A model generated the notes under the pieces. It worked only from the letters and a program-made list of their open reading frames with translations. It did no database searches and was not told where the DNA came from. The translations under genes were made by a program, and so were the position numbers. Below, in pieces: positions 63,517 to 64,000 of a stretch of DNA of 64,000 bases (position 1 is the stretch's first letter; the number at the start of each line of letters is the position of its first letter). The stretch is from NCBI GenBank assembly GCA_021156365.1, contig JAJNDK010000004.1:124001-188000 (forward strand), written 5' to 3'. Source of the stretch: Bacteroidota bacterium. GTDB lineage: Bacteria; Bacteroidota; Bacteroidia; B-17B0; Aurantibacillaceae.

Positions 63517-64000
63517 ATGAAGCATATTACAATCCTGGTACCTGATGGCCAGGTAAACATGGGGACTCTTGCCACTATCGTAGGTGCTTTCGAAATTTTT
63601 ACCGAGGCGAATCTATATTGGAAAAGAAAGGGTAAAGACATTCCTTATACAATTCAGACCGCGGGAGCATCTAAAAAAGTGGATTTCAGTAAAGGCATGA
63701 TCACCCTGCAGCCTGAGCTGAATGTTTCCGGCATTAAAAAAACTGACCTGATCATTGTTCCGCCATCGGGCTTACGGAGCGCTGAGGATGCTCAGAAGGG
63801 AAACAGAGCGATCATCAGTTGGATCGAGAAACAATACAAACTTGGTGCAGAGGTTGCCAGCATGTGTTCCGGGATATTTATGCTGGCTTCTTCCGGAATT
63901 TTGAATGGGAAAACATGTTCGGCTCATTGGGCGCATGCCGAAACATTCAGGAATGCTTTCCCTGGTATTAATTTGAAAGAAGACAGGCTGATAACGGCTG
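63517..64000 (+). CDS. GlxA-family transcriptional regulator, 3'-truncated by the window edge
   Basis: The first 161 codons of a protein with a DJ-1/PfpI-like domain: ITILVPDGQVNMGTLATIVG, DLIIVPPSGL, and the nucleophile-elbow-like VASMCSGIFMLASSGILNGK followed by AHWAHAETF. This is the N-terminal half of GlxA-type regulators, whose C-terminal AraC helix-turn-helix would lie beyond the window. The region around the start codon is complementary to the predicted small RNA at 58357-58432. Confidence 0.88.
   Translation, partial: MKHITILVPDGQVNMGTLATIVGAFEIFTEANLYWKRKGKDIPYTIQTAGASKKVDFSKGMITLQPELNVSGIKKTDLIIVPPSGLRSAEDAQKGNRAIISWIEKQYKLGAEVASMCSGIFMLASSGILNGKTCSAHWAHAETFRNAFPGINLKEDRLITA

Overview
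The window comes from the chromosome of a member of the Bacteroidota. Three very large secreted proteins end in type IX secretion (Por) sorting domains, and SprB, PKD and SBBP repeats are abundant. Almost every intergenic region carries the Bacteroidota-type promoter signature (TTG about 19 bases upstream of TAnnTTTG) rather than a Shine-Dalgarno/-35/-10 layout, and a RprX/RprY-like two-component system is present. The mix of a RadD-like helicase, QueG/QueA, MlaD pairs and T9SS adhesins suggests a free-living environmental bacterium. I cannot name the genus. No phage, plasmid, insertion sequence or CRISPR array is visible, and no gap between genes exceeds 300 bases.

Layout. 1-2.4 kb: end of a YfhO-type membrane protein and an AHSA1/SRPBCC protein. 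2.4-9.5 kb (minus): a TPR/OmpA envelope protein, two tandem MlaD/MCE proteins, a membrane-anchored 4Fe-4S protein and an ankyrin lipoprotein. 9.6-15.3 kb (minus): a SiaB-SiaC partner-switch pair, a lipoprotein and a 1205-residue PKD/SprB adhesin. 15.5-21.9 kb (mostly plus): an unknown 497-residue protein, tyrS, a 2H phosphoesterase, queG and a helicase. 21.9-32.1 kb (minus): a phage-collar-like secreted protein, a 1516-residue SBBP/SprB adhesin, a PAS-LuxR regulator with an alpha/beta hydrolase, a UbiA-like membrane protein and a MORN-like repeat protein. 32.3-36.2 kb (plus): gcvH, a 2-Cys peroxiredoxin and an MBOAT/AlgX-like O-acetylation pair. 36.2-45.1 kb: patatin, two paralogous secreted proteins around a small membrane gene, bacilliredoxin, a glycosyltransferase, an unknown secreted protein, RNase R and PurN. 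45.4-54.2 kb: queA, an M43 metalloprotease with a T9SS tail, gpsA, a 3'-5' exonuclease, and DUF6702 divergent from HupE/UreJ. 54.2-64 kb: an M1 peptidase, a lipoprotein, an ABC ATPase, a predicted small RNA, rprX-rprY, folB, a cysteine-rich CWC protein, tRNA-Cys, a one-domain LuxR protein, CsbD, two coupled SRPBCC proteins and the start of a GlxA-type regulator.

How genes work together. The T9SS cargo (PKD/SprB, SBBP/SprB and M43 proteins) would be exported and attached to the cell surface; two of them share a module just before the sorting domain. The MlaD/OmpA cluster and the M1/HupE/DUF6702 group are cell-envelope functions. SiaB-SiaC, RprX-RprY, PAS-LuxR and GlxA are the signalling elements. 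The best candidate for something undescribed is a roughly 76-nt intergenic RNA (58357-58432, minus strand). It has a full consensus promoter, a GNRA hairpin and a textbook terminator, lies divergent to rprXY, and its unpaired 5' region can pair with the start-codon region of the glxA-like gene at the end of the window. Other notable structures are two interlocked face-to-face promoters between DUF6702 and HupE, repeated CCCGATAGCTATCGGG palindromes, a 120-bp inverted-repeat element before RNase R, and many promoters so close to the start codon that the mRNAs should be almost leaderless.
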